From NCBI GenBank assembly GCA_900546685.1, contig UREB01000125.1, forward strand, positions 1-5,445: a stretch of DNA of 5,445 nucleotides, read 5' to 3'. The DNA comes from an uncultured Eubacteriales bacterium (lineage in GTDB: Bacteria > Bacillota > Clostridia > Christensenellales > QAND01). A model generated the notes under the pieces. It did not search any database. It worked only from the letters and a program-made list of their open reading frames with translations, and was not told the DNA's origin. Of this stretch, positions 5,086 through 5,445 are shown piece by piece. A program made the position numbers and the translations under genes. How positions within the stretch are numbered: the stretch's first letter is position 1; each line of letters opens with the position of its first letter.

Positions 5086-5430
5086 TCAAGGCTGTGTCGT
5101 CCGATACCCTGTGTTAAAATCCACTAAGTTTTCCAGCGCATCGCCGGATAGGTATGCTCTTAGGTTGCGTTGGCAAATGCCAAGGATGCGCGCCAGCGTA
5201 ATCGGTAGATGATACCCCCCTGCCACATGAGGCGTAATCATAGCGCCCGGCGCATGCCAAAGCGGATGCTTTGCCGGCAAAGGCTCCGGCTCCACCACAT
5301 CCAGGCAGGCGCCAGATAAATGCCCGCTTTCCAATACGCGGCACAGGGCATTGGTATCCACGATATTGCCCCGGCCTACGTTGACGAGCAAAGCGCCCTG
5401 CTTCATACTCCTCAGCTTGGCTTCATCGAA
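5086..5430 (-). CDS. D-2-hydroxyacid dehydrogenase, C-terminal part (5' end missing)
   Basis: About 114 genuine C-terminal residues of an NAD(P)-dependent D-isomer-specific 2-hydroxyacid dehydrogenase are present; such enzymes are usually 310-340 residues. They interconvert 2-oxoacids and D-2-hydroxyacids in the cytoplasm. The kept part contains the end of the nucleotide-binding domain and the three family catalytic residues: Arg in NVGRGNIVD, Glu in DVVEPEPLP (29 residues later, the spacing seen in E. coli SerA Arg240-Glu269) and His in ITPHVAGG. The chain ends at the TGA at 5088-5086. The gene is cut by the contig end; the frame continues through 5431-5445 only because that 15-base adapter is five sense codons, so the apparent GTG start at 5445 is false. 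The Gly-rich dinucleotide motif and substrate-domain residues are missing, so glyoxylate, phosphoglycerate, lactate or other substrates cannot be told apart. Confidence 0.88.
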   Translation of the reverse strand, partial: FDEAKLRSMKQGALLVNVGRGNIVDTNALCRVLESGHLSGACLDVVEPEPLPAKHPLWHAPGAMITPHVAGGYHLPITLARILGICQRNLRAYLSGDALENLVDFNTGYRTTQP

Positions 5431-5445
5431 AGATCGGAAGAGCAC
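5431..5445 (+). other. Illumina TruSeq adapter remnant at contig end
   Basis: The final 15 bases, AGATCGGAAGAGCAC, are identical to the first 15 bases of the standard TruSeq read-1 3' adapter. They abut the end of the contig and interrupt a conserved gene. This is untrimmed library sequence, not genomic DNA. Confidence 0.96.

Overview
The window looks like a piece of a metagenomic contig from a Gram-positive, Clostridia-like Bacillota bacterium, probably gut-associated. The evidence is strong AGGAGG-type ribosome binding sites, near-consensus sigma-A promoters with 17-bp spacers, a short Gram-positive-style lipoprotein signal, and a PadR / HAAS-domain / DUF4097 operon typical of Bacillota. 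I cannot place it more finely from sequence alone. The right end is not genomic: the last 15 bases (5431-5445) are exactly the start of the Illumina TruSeq adapter, so the usable sequence ends at 5430.

Left part, all on the minus strand. Positions 1-366 carry a small lipoprotein gene whose 3' end runs off the window; it has its own sigma-A promoter (399-427). Upstream of it lies a three-gene operon transcribed from right to left: a PadR-family repressor (2192-2515), a four-helix membrane protein with an N-terminal HAAS-like domain (1523-2176), and a membrane-anchored DUF4097 beta-strand-repeat protein (531-1526). The genes are tightly coupled: the ribosome binding site of gene 2 overlaps the stop codon of gene 1, and genes 2 and 3 share an ATGA overlap. 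A perfect 9-bp inverted repeat sits between and over the -35 and -10 boxes of the operon promoter, the layout expected for PadR autorepression. The operon ends in a 14-bp hairpin at 498-529.

Middle part. A 311-bp divergent intergenic region (2516-2826) holds the PadR promoter/operator on one strand and, on the other, an extended -10 promoter with a leader of about 135 nt and several short inverted repeats. It leads to an FGGY-family carbohydrate kinase (2827-4290). The kinase has the family's phosphate, catalytic and signature motifs, but its N-terminal sugar-site motif differs from classical xylulokinase, so its substrate is left open.

Right part, minus strand. A partial D-2-hydroxyacid dehydrogenase (C-terminal part, 5086-5430, cut by the contig end) is followed by a VOC-fold (glyoxalase/dioxygenase-like) protein (4532-5008). 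This converges on the kinase. Two very similar GGACGG-stem terminators (4298-4323 and 4497-4524) face the two converging units, with 173 bp of unassigned sequence between them. The kinase, dehydrogenase and VOC protein could belong to one sugar/sugar-acid pathway, but only proximity supports that.

I see no CRISPR array, tRNA, rRNA, insertion sequence or defence system. The most notable points are the self-regulated PadR-HAAS-DUF4097 membrane module and the adapter artefact at the contig end.
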